Shown here in pieces: positions 24,553 to 34,495 of a stretch of 60,910 nt of DNA (position 1 is the first letter of the stretch; each line of letters opens with the position of its first letter). Made by a program: the position numbers and the translations under genes. The DNA comes from Gammaproteobacteria bacterium (lineage in GTDB: Bacteria > Pseudomonadota > Gammaproteobacteria > Chromatiales > Chromatiaceae): NCBI GenBank assembly GCA_030065815.1, contig JASJCU010000010.1:1-60910 (forward strand), written 5' to 3'. A model generated the notes under the pieces. It had not been told where the DNA came from. It searched no databases and saw only the letters and a list, made by a program, of their open reading frames with translations.

Positions 24553-26367
24553 ATGCCAGCTATCACCGACACGGCACCGCAGCTCCGGTCCGAAGTCTAC
24601 ACCTGGGGCGAGGTGATCCAAATGATCACCAGCCACCGCCGCGAACTGTTTGCGGCCAACGTGGTTGCGGTCCTCGGTGCGCTCGCGGCCGTTCCGGTGC
24701 CGCTGCTGATCCCATTGCTGGTCGACGAGGTACTGCTCGAGCAACCTGGGACGGCGGTCGCGTGGATGAACGCGGCGTTCCCCGAGCCCTGGCACGGACC
24801 GGTGCTGTACATCTCCGCGGTGCTGGTACTGACGCTGTTGCTGCGGATCCTGACGTTGGTGTTCAACGTCTGGCAGACGCGCGAGTTCACGTTGATCGCC
24901 AAGGACGTGATCTTCCGCATCCGGCGGACGCTGCTGCAGCGCCTCGAGCGGTTCTCGATGGCGGAGTACGAAACGCTCGGCAGCAGCACGGTCGCATCGC
25001 ACCTGGTCACCGACCTCGACGCGATCGACCAGTTCGTCAGCCAGACCACGAGCAAGTTTATCGTTGCCGTCCTCAGCGTGCTCGGCACCGCCCTCGTGCT
25101 GATGTGGATGCACTGGCAGCTGGCGCTGTTCATCCTGCTGCTGAATCCGTTCGTGATCTACCTGACGACCGTTTTCGGGCGACGGGTCAAAAAGCTCAAG
25201 GCGCGCGAGAACGGCGCCTACCAGGTATTCCAGGAATCGCTCGCCGAGACGCTGGACGCGATCCAGCAGATCCGCGCGAGCAACCGCGAGCGCCACTACG
25301 TGCAGCGCGTCATCGATGCCGCCGGTCACATCCGCGATCACTCGGCCAGCTTCACGTGGAAGAGCGACGCCGCGAACCGCCTGTCGTTCATGGTCTTCCT
25401 GTTCGGCTTCGATATCTTTCGCGCGCTGTCGATGTTCATGGTGCTGTTCTCGGACCTGACCATCGGCGAGATGCTCGCGGTCTACGCCTACCTGTGGTTC
25501 ATGATGACACCGGTGCAGGAGATCCTCGCGATCCAATACGCCTACCTGGCCGCCAAGGCCGCGCTCGGGCGCATCAACCAGCTCATGGACGTCGGGCTCG
25601 AGCCGCACTACCGCAGCGAACTCGACCCCTTTGCCGGCAAGACCACGACCAGCATCAGCGTCGAGCACGTCTGCTTCCGTTACGGCGACGGCCCACGGGT
25701 GCTCGACGACGTCAACCTGCACATCCGCGCCGGCGAAAAAGTCGCGCTGGTCGGCGCCAGCGGCGGCGGCAAGACGACGCTGGTGCAGATTCTGCTCGGT
25801 CTCTACGTGCCGGAGAGCGGCCGCGTCTGCTTCGACGGCGTGCCGGTCGACCGGGTCGGACTCGACGTCGTCCGCGACAACGTCGCGACGGTGCTGCAGC
25901 ACCCGGCCCTGTTCAACGACACGGTGCGCAACAACCTGACCCTGGGCCGGGCGACCGACGACGCCGCGCTATGGCGCGCGCTCGACGTCGCCCAGCTCGC
26001 CGACGTCGTCCGCGGACTGCCAGAGGGGCTAGACACGCTGGTCGGGCGCAACGGTATCCGCCTGTCCGGCGGCCAGCGCCAGCGCCTCGCCGTCGCGCGC
26101 ATGGTGCTCAGTGACCCAAAGGTCGTGATCCTCGACGAGGCGACGTCGGCGCTGGACACGACCACAGAGCAGAACCTGCACGACGCGCTGCGTTCGTTCC
26201 TTCAGCATCGCACGACGCTGATCATCGCCCACCGCCTCAGCGCGGTGCGCCAGGCCGACCGGGCACTGGTCTTCGACGGCGGCACGATCGTCGAGGACGG
26301 TCATCACGACGACCTGATCCGCAGCGACGGCCTGTACGCCAGCCTGTATCGACACGCCGAGACCTGA
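24553..26367 (+). CDS. ABC exporter, fused permease and ATPase
   Basis: A 604-residue half-transporter. Six membrane helices occupy residues about 30-320. The nucleotide-binding domain has Walker A GASGGGKTT near 400, signature LSGGQRQR near 503, Walker B VVILDEATSALD near 525 and the H-loop IIAHRLS. It should act as a homodimer in the inner membrane; substrates of this type range from lipid A to peptides and drugs. No N-terminal C39 peptidase is present. Its stop overlaps the start of the hydrolase gene by one base. It diverges from the M23 peptidase gene with 55 bp between them. Confidence 0.88.
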   Translation: MPAITDTAPQLRSEVYTWGEVIQMITSHRRELFAANVVAVLGALAAVPVPLLIPLLVDEVLLEQPGTAVAWMNAAFPEPWHGPVLYISAVLVLTLLLRILTLVFNVWQTREFTLIAKDVIFRIRRTLLQRLERFSMAEYETLGSSTVASHLVTDLDAIDQFVSQTTSKFIVAVLSVLGTALVLMWMHWQLALFILLLNPFVIYLTTVFGRRVKKLKARENGAYQVFQESLAETLDAIQQIRASNRERHYVQRVIDAAGHIRDHSASFTWKSDAANRLSFMVFLFGFDIFRALSMFMVLFSDLTIGEMLAVYAYLWFMMTPVQEILAIQYAYLAAKAALGRINQLMDVGLEPHYRSELDPFAGKTTTSISVEHVCFRYGDGPRVLDDVNLHIRAGEKVALVGASGGGKTTLVQILLGLYVPESGRVCFDGVPVDRVGLDVVRDNVATVLQHPALFNDTVRNNLTLGRATDDAALWRALDVAQLADVVRGLPEGLDTLVGRNGIRLSGGQRQRLAVARMVLSDPKVVILDEATSALDTTTEQNLHDALRSFLQHRTTLIIAHRLSAVRQADRALVFDGGTIVEDGHHDDLIRSDGLYASLYRHAET

Positions 26368-27329
26368 TGCCGGTCGTCGACAGCGGCTTCCGTCCTGCCT
26401 GGTGGCTGCGCGGTGATCACGCCCAGACCCTGTGGCCGGCGCTGTTCCGTCGCCAACCTGCGATCGACGTCGACTGGGAGCGCCTCGAACTCGACGACGG
26501 CGATTTTCTCGATCTCGCGTGGTCCGGGCCGCAAGGCGCCGCGATCGTGCTGCTCCTGCACGGCCTGCAGGGCGGTATCGATTCGCACTACGCCCGCGGC
26601 ATCATGCGCGCCCTCAACGACGCCGGGTTTCGGGTCTGCCTGATGCACTTCCGCGGTTGCGGCCGCGAACCCAACCGCCTGCCGATCAGCTACCACAGCG
26701 GCAAGACCGATGATCCCCAGCGCGTCGTCGAACATGTCGAGCGCCGCTACGGACAGCCGCCGTGGGGCGCTGTCGGCGTGTCGTTGGGTGGCAACGTGCT
26801 GTTGAAATGGCTCGGCGAGCGCGGTGGCGGTTCGCCATTGCGCCGGGCGGTCGCGATATCGGTGCCGTTCCTGCTCGATGCCGCGGCCCGGCGCATGGCC
26901 CGGGGCCTGTCGCGACTCTATCAACGCCACCTCGTCGGCAGCCTGCAGGCGTCTTACCGCGCCAAGTTCGCGCGCATCCCGTCGCCGCTAGACGTCGATG
27001 TCGACGAACTGGACACCTTCCACCTGTTCGACGACCAGGTCACCGCGGCACTGCATGGTTTCGCCGGTGTCGACGACTACTACACCCGCTGCAGCAGCCG
27101 GCAGTACCTGCCCGGCATCCGCGTACCGACATTGATCCTGCACGCCCGCAACGATCCGTTCATGTTCCGCGACACGCCGCCCGAGGCCGACGAGCTGCCG
27201 GACGCGGTCACGTTGGAGGTGTCGGACGACGGCGGACACGTCGGCTTCATCGAGGGCCGGGTCCCCGGCCTGGCGCGCTACTACGCCGACCGCCGCGTCG
27301 CCGAGTGGATCGCCGAGCGCGACGCCTAG
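26367..27329 (+). CDS. yheT: YheT/EMB8-type alpha/beta hydrolase
   Basis: The 320-residue product follows the YheT family from its first residues (RPAWWLRGDHAQTLWP). The oxyanion region LLLHGLQGGIDSHYA, the nucleophile elbow GVSLGGNVLLKWLGE, the acid in HARNDPF and the histidine in GGHVGF complete a Ser-Asp-His triad. Family members are esterase-like with poorly defined substrates. Translation is probably coupled to the ABC exporter by the 1-bp overlap. It ends 12 bp from the convergent mshG gene. Confidence 0.9.
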   Translation: MPVVDSGFRPAWWLRGDHAQTLWPALFRRQPAIDVDWERLELDDGDFLDLAWSGPQGAAIVLLLHGLQGGIDSHYARGIMRALNDAGFRVCLMHFRGCGREPNRLPISYHSGKTDDPQRVVEHVERRYGQPPWGAVGVSLGGNVLLKWLGERGGGSPLRRAVAISVPFLLDAAARRMARGLSRLYQRHLVGSLQASYRAKFARIPSPLDVDVDELDTFHLFDDQVTAALHGFAGVDDYYTRCSSRQYLPGIRVPTLILHARNDPFMFRDTPPEADELPDAVTLEVSDDGGHVGFIEGRVPGLARYYADRRVAEWIAERDA

Positions 27330-27341
27330 ACGGTCTGCCAG

Positions 27342-28565
27342 TCAGCCGCGCGCGGCGGCCGACAGGTCCCACAACGGCAGGAAGACGCCGAGCGCGAGCA
27401 CGGCCACCAGTATCCCGATCACGGTGATCAGTATCGGCTCGATCGCGTCGCCAAGGCGCTTCAATTCGAACTCGACCTCGGCCTGGTAGTGTGACGCGGT
27501 CTCTTCGAGCAGCTGGTCGAGCGCCCCGGTCTCTTCGCCGACCGCCAGCATCTGCAGCACCAGCGGTGTGAACAGGCCGGTGGCCGCAGCGGTGCGCGAC
27601 ACGCTGTCGCCCTTCTCGATCCCGCTGCGCATCGATCGCACCTTCTCGCTGACGTAGGCATTGTCGACGACGCCGGCGACGACCGTCAGCGCATGGATCA
27701 GCGGCACGCCGGACCTGATGGTCAGCGCCATCGACTGCGCGAACCGTCCCAGCACCGCCTTGCGCACGATGCCGCCGAACAGCGGCGCGCGCAGCAGGAA
27801 GCCAGACCACGCGACCTCGCCGTTGACGCTCCGCGTCCAGCGGCGAAACGCAAACCCACCGAGCAACAGTGTCGCCAGCATCCATGGCCAGTACTGCATG
27901 AAGAACGCGGATGAACCCATCAACAGGCGCGTCATCAACGGCAGCTCGGCGTCGAAGCGCGCGAACGCGCTCGCGAACGTCGGGATGACCCAGATGTTCA
28001 TGATCGTCAGCGCAACGACGATCGCGAACAACACCACGATCGGGTAACGCACCGCCGACGCGATACGTTCGCGGGTCTGCTTTTCGACCTCCAGGTAGTC
28101 GGCGAGATGACCGAAGGCCTCGTCGAGTTTGCCGGTGTTCTCGCCGACCCGGACCAGGGCGATGAACAGCGGCGTGAACACCCGCGGGTGCTGCGCCAGC
28201 GCCGCATGCAGCTCACGTCCGCCCTGCAGCTGGCGATGGACGTCACGCAGCGTGTCCCCCAGCAGGGCGTTGTCGGTGGTCTCGGCAAGGCCCTGCAGGC
28301 CACGCAGTATCGGTACGCCGGCGCGCGTCAGGGTGCGCAGCTGACGTGCCAGCATGACGATCTCCTCAAGGCTGACCTTGTGCCTGGCGAGACGCCAGGC
28401 CCGCTTGCGTTCACCCGACGCGGCCGCCACTGCAGGCCGAATCGTCACCGGCGTCATACCTGTACGCAGCAGCTGTTCCGCGACCAGGCGCTCCGATGCA
28501 CCTTCGAGTTCACCGTGGATGGCCGCGCCCTGGGCATCGCGTGCGGTGTAGCTGAAGTTCGCCAT
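27342..28565 (-). CDS. mshG: MSHA-type pilus inner-membrane platform protein MshG (GspF/PilC family)
   Basis: A 407-residue polytopic protein with two T2SF domains (about residues 70-190 and 270-390) and three to four membrane helices. ARQLRTLTRAGVPILRGL and its repeat in the second half (FAQSMALTIRSGVPLIHAL) mark the family. It is the platform on which the extension ATPase acts to insert pilin subunits. The ATG at 28565 gives the usual MANFSY start; a longer upstream reading is unlikely. It follows mshE by 16 bp and is the last gene of the visible msh set. Confidence 0.92.
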   Translation of the reverse strand: MANFSYTARDAQGAAIHGELEGASERLVAEQLLRTGMTPVTIRPAVAAASGERKRAWRLARHKVSLEEIVMLARQLRTLTRAGVPILRGLQGLAETTDNALLGDTLRDVHRQLQGGRELHAALAQHPRVFTPLFIALVRVGENTGKLDEAFGHLADYLEVEKQTRERIASAVRYPIVVLFAIVVALTIMNIWVIPTFASAFARFDAELPLMTRLLMGSSAFFMQYWPWMLATLLLGGFAFRRWTRSVNGEVAWSGFLLRAPLFGGIVRKAVLGRFAQSMALTIRSGVPLIHALTVVAGVVDNAYVSEKVRSMRSGIEKGDSVSRTAAATGLFTPLVLQMLAVGEETGALDQLLEETASHYQAEVEFELKRLGDAIEPILITVIGILVAVLALGVFLPLWDLSAAARG

Positions 28566-28581
28566 TGCGCTGTGTTGCCAC

Positions 28582-30324
28582 CTAGAGGTCGGCGTCGCCG
28601 CCGACACGGATCGCCTCGGCGAGGCTGGTCACACCGGCACGGGCCATCGCCAGCGCCGACGCGGCGAGCGGCGTGAACGACGGATCGGCTAACGCCGCCG
28701 CGGCGAAGCCGTCGATGTCCTGGTTGCGCAACGCGGCCAGCAGGTCGCCGCGCATCTCCAGCAGTTCGTAGACACCGACCCGGCCCTGGTAGCCGGACTG
28801 GTTACAGCGCTCGCAGCCGCGACCGAGCTGGAATCCGTCGGTGGCAGCATCGGCATCCGTTTGCCGTGCCAGCCAGACGCGCTCGTGCTCGTCGGGTTCG
28901 TGCGGCTGCGCACAATGCGGGCAGATCCGGCGTACCAGGCGTTGCGCGAGCACCGCCTCGAGGGCGGTCGCGATCAGATAGCCCTGGGCCCCCATGTCGA
29001 CCAGCCGGCTGATCGTACCGACCGCGCTGTTGGTGTGCAGCGTCGACAGCACGAAGTGCCCGGTGATCGCGGCACGCAGGCCGATCTGCGCGGTCTCCAG
29101 GTCGCGCATCTCGCCGACCAGGATGACGTCGGGATCCTGGCGCAGTGCCGTGCGCAGCACGCGCGCGAACGTCAGGCCGATCTGCTCGTGGACCTGGACC
29201 TGGTTGATCCGTGGCAGGCGGTACTCGACCGGGTCCTCGACCGTGATGATCTTGTGTTGCGGCGTGTTCAGCTCGTTGAGCGCAGCGTACAGCGTCGTCG
29301 TCTTGCCGCTGCCGGTCGGGCCGGTCACCAACAGCATGCCGTGCGGCTGGCGAATGACGCGGCGCAGGCGCTCGCGCAGCGATTCGGGCATGCCGAGTTC
29401 CTCGAACCGCAGGATGCCCGAGGTCTGGTCGAGCAGCCGCATCACGACCGCCTCACCGTGCGCGACCGGCATCGTCGACAGGCGGACGTCGACCTGGTGG
29501 CTCTTGACCTTGATCTGGAAGCGACCGTCCTGCGGCAGGCGCTTTTCGGAGATATCGAGGTTGGCCAGCAGCTTCAGGCGCTGAACCAGCGCGGTGACGA
29601 TGCGTACCTCGTTCATGACGCGCTCCTGCAACACGCCATCGATACGTTGGCGGATGCGCAGCACCTTCTCTTCGGGCTCGATATGGATATCCGAGGCCTT
29701 GTTGTCGATCGCCTCTTCGAACAGTTTCTGCAGCAGGCGCACGACCGGTGCGTCCTCGGCGGCGATCGTCGACAGCATCTGCTGCAGGTCGACATCGCCG
29801 GCGGACAGCTCCTGGTGCAGTTCACCGGCCAGGTCCTGCAGCGCCTCCTGGTCCTGGTACCAGCGGCTGAGCCTGCGCAGCAGCTCGCTCTCGCGGACGA
29901 CGGCCTGGCGCACGCGCTTCTTGAGCAGCCGGCTGGCCTCGTCGTAGGCGAACAGGTCGGTCGGATCGGCCATGCCGAGCAACACGTCCTGGTCACGGCT
30001 CTCCAGGACCACCATGCGGTATCGCCGGGCCACGGTCTCCGGCAGCTGGCGCACGGTCTGCGGATCGACGACGAACGTGCTGAGGTCGATCAGCGGGATC
30101 TGCAGCTGCTGCGACAGGAACTGCAACAGCCGGTCTTCGTCGATGAAGCCGCTGTCGATCAGCGTGTAGCCGAGTTTCTGTCCGGTCTTCTTCTGCTCGG
30201 CCAGCGCCGTCATCAGCTGGGCCTCGGTGATCACGCCATTGCTGACCAGCAGATCGCCGATGCGGATCTTGCGGTGCGGCGCCGCAGCCTGTGTCGCCTT
30301 GCTGTCTGCGCTCAGATCGGTCAT
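28582..30324 (-). CDS. mshE: MSHA pilus assembly ATPase MshE (GspE/PilB family) with MshEN c-di-GMP motifs
   Basis: A 580-residue cytoplasmic extension ATPase. Residues 21-44 and 50-73 match the tandem 24-residue MshEN motifs that bind c-di-GMP in Vibrio MshE; the first is RIGDLLVSNG plus VITEAQLMTALAEQ. The C-terminal ATPase has Walker A GPTGSGKTTT, the HITVEDPVEY-type Asp box, ILVGEMRD as Walker B, the His box STLHTN and a four-cysteine zinc site (CPHC, CERC). It powers pilus polymerisation with MshG. C-di-GMP control of this copy is inferred from the motif match; the second motif has Lys in the position usually Arg. Confidence 0.93.
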   Translation of the reverse strand: MTDLSADSKATQAAAPHRKIRIGDLLVSNGVITEAQLMTALAEQKKTGQKLGYTLIDSGFIDEDRLLQFLSQQLQIPLIDLSTFVVDPQTVRQLPETVARRYRMVVLESRDQDVLLGMADPTDLFAYDEASRLLKKRVRQAVVRESELLRRLSRWYQDQEALQDLAGELHQELSAGDVDLQQMLSTIAAEDAPVVRLLQKLFEEAIDNKASDIHIEPEEKVLRIRQRIDGVLQERVMNEVRIVTALVQRLKLLANLDISEKRLPQDGRFQIKVKSHQVDVRLSTMPVAHGEAVVMRLLDQTSGILRFEELGMPESLRERLRRVIRQPHGMLLVTGPTGSGKTTTLYAALNELNTPQHKIITVEDPVEYRLPRINQVQVHEQIGLTFARVLRTALRQDPDVILVGEMRDLETAQIGLRAAITGHFVLSTLHTNSAVGTISRLVDMGAQGYLIATALEAVLAQRLVRRICPHCAQPHEPDEHERVWLARQTDADAATDGFQLGRGCERCNQSGYQGRVGVYELLEMRGDLLAALRNQDIDGFAAAALADPSFTPLAASALAMARAGVTSLAEAIRVGGDADL

Positions 30325-30327
30325 CGC

Positions 30328-31437
30328 CTAGTCCAGCTCGGCGAGCCGTTGCCGCGCATAGGCCTCGGCGGCCGACGGCAGACCGCCGATCGCCAGCGCC
30401 CGCCGGTAGGCAGCGCTCGCGTCGTCGCTGCCCTGCGCATCGCGGCTGATCGCGAGGCCGACCCAGCCGGCGGCCGAGCGCGGCTGCAGCGCGAGCAGTA
30501 CGCGATACTGCTCGGCCGCCTCCGCGTAGCGCCCGTCCTGCTGGTACAAGGCCCCGAGCATCTGCAGGCGCTGGGCGCGGATCCCCGGCACCCGCGCGGC
30601 GCCGCGCAGGACACGGATCGCGTTGCCACGGTCGCCGCGCTGGGCGAGCAGGCGCGCATGGATCAACAGGAAGCTGCCGTGTGCCGGGTGGTGCCGCAGG
30701 CCGATCTCGAGCTGGCGCGAGGCGTCGTCGATACGGTCGCCGCGCAGCATCAGGCCGACCAACAGCTCGCGGGCGATGCGGTCCTTCGGTCGTTGCGCCA
30801 GGTGGCCCTGCAGCAGCGCCTCGGCCTCGGCCAGCGAGCCGTCGGCGATCGCGGCGCGCACCCGGTCGAGCGGCTCGGCCGGCACCGGCCGGATGGACTT
30901 GGCAGTGACTGCCGGTGCGTCGCCGGTCCGTGCAGTCGACCGCGCCGCAGAAGGCTCGGATGATCGCACCGCTAACGGCTCGGCCAGCGAGGCGTTGCGC
31001 AGTGGCAGGTAGCTCACGTCCGCGATCGGCCGCGGCGCTGGCGCGGCGTCGCCCGACAGCGGCATCGCTCCGGCGACCTCGGCAGCCGACGCGGCCGTGC
31101 GCGCGACCGGCGTCGCTTCGACGTCGCCGGAATGCGCGGCTTGCCTGGCGCGGGCCGGCACCACCACCGCAGGCGCCGGACGTGGCAGCGCCAGCCGCTG
31201 CGACTGCGGGCCGGTCTGACCAGCGGCCTGCCAGCTGCGGTGAAACACCCAGACCGACAACACCAGCGACACGACCAGCAGACCGACGACGCCGGTCCGA
31301 AAGCGGCGCTGGCCGGCGCCATCGAGATCATCGCCCGTGTGCCGGACGCGCGTCGCCGACGCGGTGTGCAGGACCGGGCGTGGTGCCCGCGGATTGCGCG
31401 CATCCAGATCCTGCAGCACCTGGTTCAGCAGACTCAT
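30328..31437 (-). CDS. mshN: MSHA biogenesis TPR protein MshN
   Basis: The 369-residue product opens with SLLNQVLQDLDAR, characteristic of MshN. One membrane helix at about 46-65 (GVVGLLVVSLVLSVWVF) is followed by a long Ala/Arg/Pro-rich linker to about residue 185 and TPR repeats to the C-terminus (EALLQGHLAQRPKDRIA; YAEAAEQYRVLLALQP). Topology places the TPR part in the periplasm, where it may act as a scaffold near the secretin. Only 3 bp separate it from mshE, and 6 bp from mshM. Confidence 0.85.
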   Translation of the reverse strand: MSLLNQVLQDLDARNPRAPRPVLHTASATRVRHTGDDLDGAGQRRFRTGVVGLLVVSLVLSVWVFHRSWQAAGQTGPQSQRLALPRPAPAVVVPARARQAAHSGDVEATPVARTAASAAEVAGAMPLSGDAAPAPRPIADVSYLPLRNASLAEPLAVRSSEPSAARSTARTGDAPAVTAKSIRPVPAEPLDRVRAAIADGSLAEAEALLQGHLAQRPKDRIARELLVGLMLRGDRIDDASRQLEIGLRHHPAHGSFLLIHARLLAQRGDRGNAIRVLRGAARVPGIRAQRLQMLGALYQQDGRYAEAAEQYRVLLALQPRSAAGWVGLAISRDAQGSDDASAAYRRALAIGGLPSAAEAYARQRLAELD

Positions 31438-31443
31438 GCGCGT

Positions 31444-32367
31444 TCAGCCCAGCCCCGTCAACACCAGGGCGCCGAGTGCCGCGGCACCGGCCGACAGCGT
31501 GCCGGCGACCGCCATGCCAACCCGCCGCACGCTGATCCGGGCGCCGCCGTCGCGCAGCGACTCGGTATCGCGGATCGCGCGTTTCAGGTGGTGGCGCGAG
31601 ATGCTGGCTCGGCCTTCACCGAACGCCGCCAGCAGGCATTTGTGCGCAACGATATTGACCAACCGCGGAATGCCGTGACAACGGCGCGTGATCTCGCGTG
31701 TCAGCGCGGCCGGAAACAGCCGCGGCCCGTCATAGCCGGCTACGCCGAGACGATGCACCAGGTAGCCCGAAACCGCGCGTGCGTCCATCGGCGCCAGCGC
31801 GTACGTGAACGTGATACGTTGTCGCAACTGGCGCACCGACGGCCGCGCGAGGTTCGAATCGAGTTCGGGCTGGCCGAACAGCACCACCTGCAGCAGTTTG
31901 CTCTTCTCGGTCTCGAGGTTGGTCAGCAGCCGGATCGCCTCCAGGCAGTCTTCCGGCAGCGCCTGGGCCTCGTCGATGATCAGCACGACGCTGTTGCCGG
32001 CGGCCTTCTCGGCGACCAGTCGATCGTTGATCAACCGCATGACGCGTTGCTGACCGATGTTGCGGTGATAGTCGATGCCGAGTTCGTCGGCCAGGGCGAA
32101 GCGCAATGCCGTCGCCGTCAATGCCGGGTTGGGTATGTAGGCGGTCACGAATCCGGCGACTTCGCCGAGTTCGTGAAGCAGCTTGCGGCACAGCAGCGTC
32201 TTGCCGGTACCGACCTCACCGGTGACCTTGATGAAGCCCTCGCCCATCTGCAGCGCGACCAGCAGTGTGTTCAATGCCTCCTGGTGCGACGTGTTGCTGT
32301 AGTAGAACGACGTATCCGGGGTCAGACTAAACGGCGCCTCGCGCAGACCGAAGAAATCCAGGTACAT
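31444..32367 (-). CDS. mshM: MSHA biogenesis AAA ATPase MshM (ExeA-like)
   Basis: A 307-residue ExeA/GspA-type protein. [18 protein letters not shown] is the family N-terminus; Walker A is GEVGTGKT near residue 49, Walker B VLIIDEAQ near 130, and FGQPELD and RLRQRI-like RQLRQRITF follow. A C-terminal hydrophobic segment (about 278-305) probably anchors it, unlike cytosolic AAA proteins. ExeA homologues help secretins pass the peptidoglycan. It overlaps mshL by a single base. Confidence 0.9.
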   Translation of the reverse strand: MYLDFFGLREAPFSLTPDTSFYYSNTSHQEALNTLLVALQMGEGFIKVTGEVGTGKTLLCRKLLHELGEVAGFVTAYIPNPALTATALRFALADELGIDYHRNIGQQRVMRLINDRLVAEKAAGNSVVLIIDEAQALPEDCLEAIRLLTNLETEKSKLLQVVLFGQPELDSNLARPSVRQLRQRITFTYALAPMDARAVSGYLVHRLGVAGYDGPRLFPAALTREITRRCHGIPRLVNIVAHKCLLAAFGEGRASISRHHLKRAIRDTESLRDGGARISVRRVGMAVAGTLSAGAAALGALVLTGLG

Positions 32368-34100
32368 CAGTCCGACTCCCCTTCGGTTCCGAACACCTCG
32401 CGCTTACCGCCGTAGTGGAATCCGCGATCGAGGCGGTCGATGGTGGCCGCCGATTCGGCCAGCGACCGACCCCAGGTCGAGGGGCTGTCGACGACCAGCG
32501 GTTTGAGCAGGATCACCAGTTCGCTCTTACGCGACGCCTGGCGCGTATGGCGGAACGCAGAGCCGAAGAACGGGATATCCCCGAGCCCCGGCGGGGCCGC
32601 GGTGTCCTCTGTCGTGCTCTCCTGCATCAGGCCGCCGATCACGACGATCTGCCCGCTGACCGCGTACACGATGCTGTCCGACTCGCGCACCCGCGACTGC
32701 GCGAGTGGCAGCGTCTGGGCGCGGTCGTCGATCGTGAACGTCTTGGTCTGGTCGATGACCTCGCTGACCGACGGGTGGATGTGCAGTGTCACGCCGCCGC
32801 GGTTGTCGATCTGCGGCGTCACATCGAGGGCGATACCGGAGAAGAACGGGGTCAGTGTGACCTCCGGAGTCGTGCTCGTCGCGGTCCCGGTCACCGTCGT
32901 CGTCGACACGTCGGTGACGAAGAACTCGTCCTGGCCGACCTTGATCACGGCCTTCTGGTTGTTGACCGTCGACACGCGCGGGCTCGACAGCACCTGGACG
33001 TTGCCCTGCGATTCGAGCAGCTCGATGAACGCCGTGAAACTGCCGGCGTCGACGGCGATCGAGAACACGCCGCCGAAGGCCTGGGTGGCCAGGCCACTGA
33101 CCGCGGTGTAGGCCGCCGGATCGAGATTGCCCGAGTTGCCGGCGATTCCGCTGACACCGTCGTCGGAATTGAAGATCGTGCCGCCGCCCGTCTGGCCGAA
33201 GGTCGCGGTCTTGCCGTCGCCGAAGCCGGCGAGCTTGCCCCAGTTGATGCCGGACTGGAAGCCGTCGCTCAACTCCACCTCGATGATCTTCGCCTCGAGA
33301 ATCACCTGCCGTTGCAGCGTCGATTGCGTGGTCCGCAGGAAGCTCTCGACCTCGCGCAGCTCGTTCGGCAGCGCGCGCACGACGACGACACCGGACTGCG
33401 GCGACACGACGACCGATCGCCCGCCGTCGCTGCCGACGAGCGCGTCGAGCGCGGCCGCGAGTTCCGTCCAGAAGTCCGCTTCACTCTCGGTGATGACCTT
33501 GGATGACGGCACGGTCTCGGCCGACGAGCTGTTGCTGGTCGTCAAGCTCGACGCGTCGGAATTGGATGTCTGCGTGACCTGGCCGGAACTGACACGCATC
33601 TCGGAGTTGCCGCTGCGTTTCACATTGAGGTAGTTGACCTGGTAGATCTTCGAGCGCAGGCGCACCGGCAGCACGTGGAAGCCGCTGCGCGAGCGCTGGT
33701 ACTCGTAGCCGTAGACGTCGCGCATCACCTGCATCACTTCGGGAATGCTGACGTTCTTCAGGACCAGCGAGATCTCGCCGTCGACCTGCGGGTGGACGAC
33801 CATGTTGTATGTCGTGCCATCGACCAGGCTCATGAAGAAGTCGCGCGCCGGCAGGCCGCTGACGTTGACGTCGAAGCGGTGTTCCTGATGCGCCGCGGGT
33901 ACACCACCGAGCTGGATGTTCATGCTGGGCATCAGCGATGCGGCCACCTCCGGGGGTGGGGCCTTCGCCCGAGTCCGCGCGTCGGCGCTCGCCTCGGCGA
34001 ACGCCTCGCGAATCGAGTCGATCGCCGTGCCGTCGCGCGGCGCCTGCGTCTGACAGCCGAAGAGTGCGATCAGCAGTGCCGCCAGTACCAGCCGTTTCAT
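32367..34100 (-). CDS. mshL: MSHA secretin MshL (outer-membrane lipoprotein)
   Basis: The 577-residue product carries a lipobox ending LFGC (Cys16), so it is a lipoprotein. The N-terminal part includes STN and N-type domains; a Ser/Thr/Asn-rich stretch (about 175-210) precedes the secretin core with [34 protein letters not shown] and [13 protein letters not shown]. It forms the outer-membrane pore for the pilus. The ATG is shared with the mshK stop (4-bp overlap). No truncation is seen. Confidence 0.93.
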   Translation of the reverse strand: MKRLVLAALLIALFGCQTQAPRDGTAIDSIREAFAEASADARTRAKAPPPEVAASLMPSMNIQLGGVPAAHQEHRFDVNVSGLPARDFFMSLVDGTTYNMVVHPQVDGEISLVLKNVSIPEVMQVMRDVYGYEYQRSRSGFHVLPVRLRSKIYQVNYLNVKRSGNSEMRVSSGQVTQTSNSDASSLTTSNSSSAETVPSSKVITESEADFWTELAAALDALVGSDGGRSVVVSPQSGVVVVRALPNELREVESFLRTTQSTLQRQVILEAKIIEVELSDGFQSGINWGKLAGFGDGKTATFGQTGGGTIFNSDDGVSGIAGNSGNLDPAAYTAVSGLATQAFGGVFSIAVDAGSFTAFIELLESQGNVQVLSSPRVSTVNNQKAVIKVGQDEFFVTDVSTTTVTGTATSTTPEVTLTPFFSGIALDVTPQIDNRGGVTLHIHPSVSEVIDQTKTFTIDDRAQTLPLAQSRVRESDSIVYAVSGQIVVIGGLMQESTTEDTAAPPGLGDIPFFGSAFRHTRQASRKSELVILLKPLVVDSPSTWGRSLAESAATIDRLDRGFHYGGKREVFGTEGESD

Positions 34101-34495
34101 TTCCCCAATCCTTGTGCCTTGTCGGTTATCCGGGTGTCGATCGAATCTTCGGCGACGGCCCGTGACTTGATGACCGGGATCGCCGACACCAGCTCGACGG
34201 TCTCGCCGTCGACGCGAATCAGCACCCGGTGGCCGTCGATCTCGAGCACCTCGGCACCCATCACGCGGTCGCCAACGGCAACGCGTCGGCCGCCGATCAT
34301 GGCGCTGTGCCGCCCGCCGACGTTGAACACGCCCTGCAATCTGAAGGTCGGTGCCGGCGTGTCGACGGCGGCGTCGGCCGCGGCCGCCTGCCAGTCGGCC
34401 GGCCGCGTCGGGTCGACGAGGGCGTCGCCCGCCGGCACGCCGCCCGTGAAGCCGGCCGCGAGCAGCATCAGGGCTGTCGTCAGCGGCCTAGACAC
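34097..34495 (-). CDS. mshK: MSHA biogenesis protein MshK
   Basis: A 132-residue periplasmic protein with a signal-like N-terminus ([18 protein letters not shown]), then DPTRPADW, the conserved DPTRP element of MshK/PilP-like proteins, and a small beta domain ([18 protein letters not shown]) like the GspC/PilP homology region. It probably connects inner-membrane components to the secretin MshL. The start is GTG at 34495, 8 bp inside mshJ; a later ATG within the signal sequence (Met10) is less likely because it would shorten the signal. Confidence 0.8.
   Translation of the reverse strand: MSRPLTTALMLLAAGFTGGVPAGDALVDPTRPADWQAAAADAAVDTPAPTFRLQGVFNVGGRHSAMIGGRRVAVGDRVMGAEVLEIDGHRVLIRVDGETVELVSAIPVIKSRAVAEDSIDTRITDKAQGLGK

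Noticed and set aside
23361-26114. A 917-codon plus-strand frame across tolC, the M23 gene and the ABC gene
   Set aside because: It crosses three well-supported genes in other frames and becomes Arg/Pro-rich low-complexity sequence.
28861-30963. A 700-codon plus-strand frame opposite mshE and mshN
   Set aside because: Antisense shadow; mshE and mshN have unmistakable motifs and tight operon spacing.
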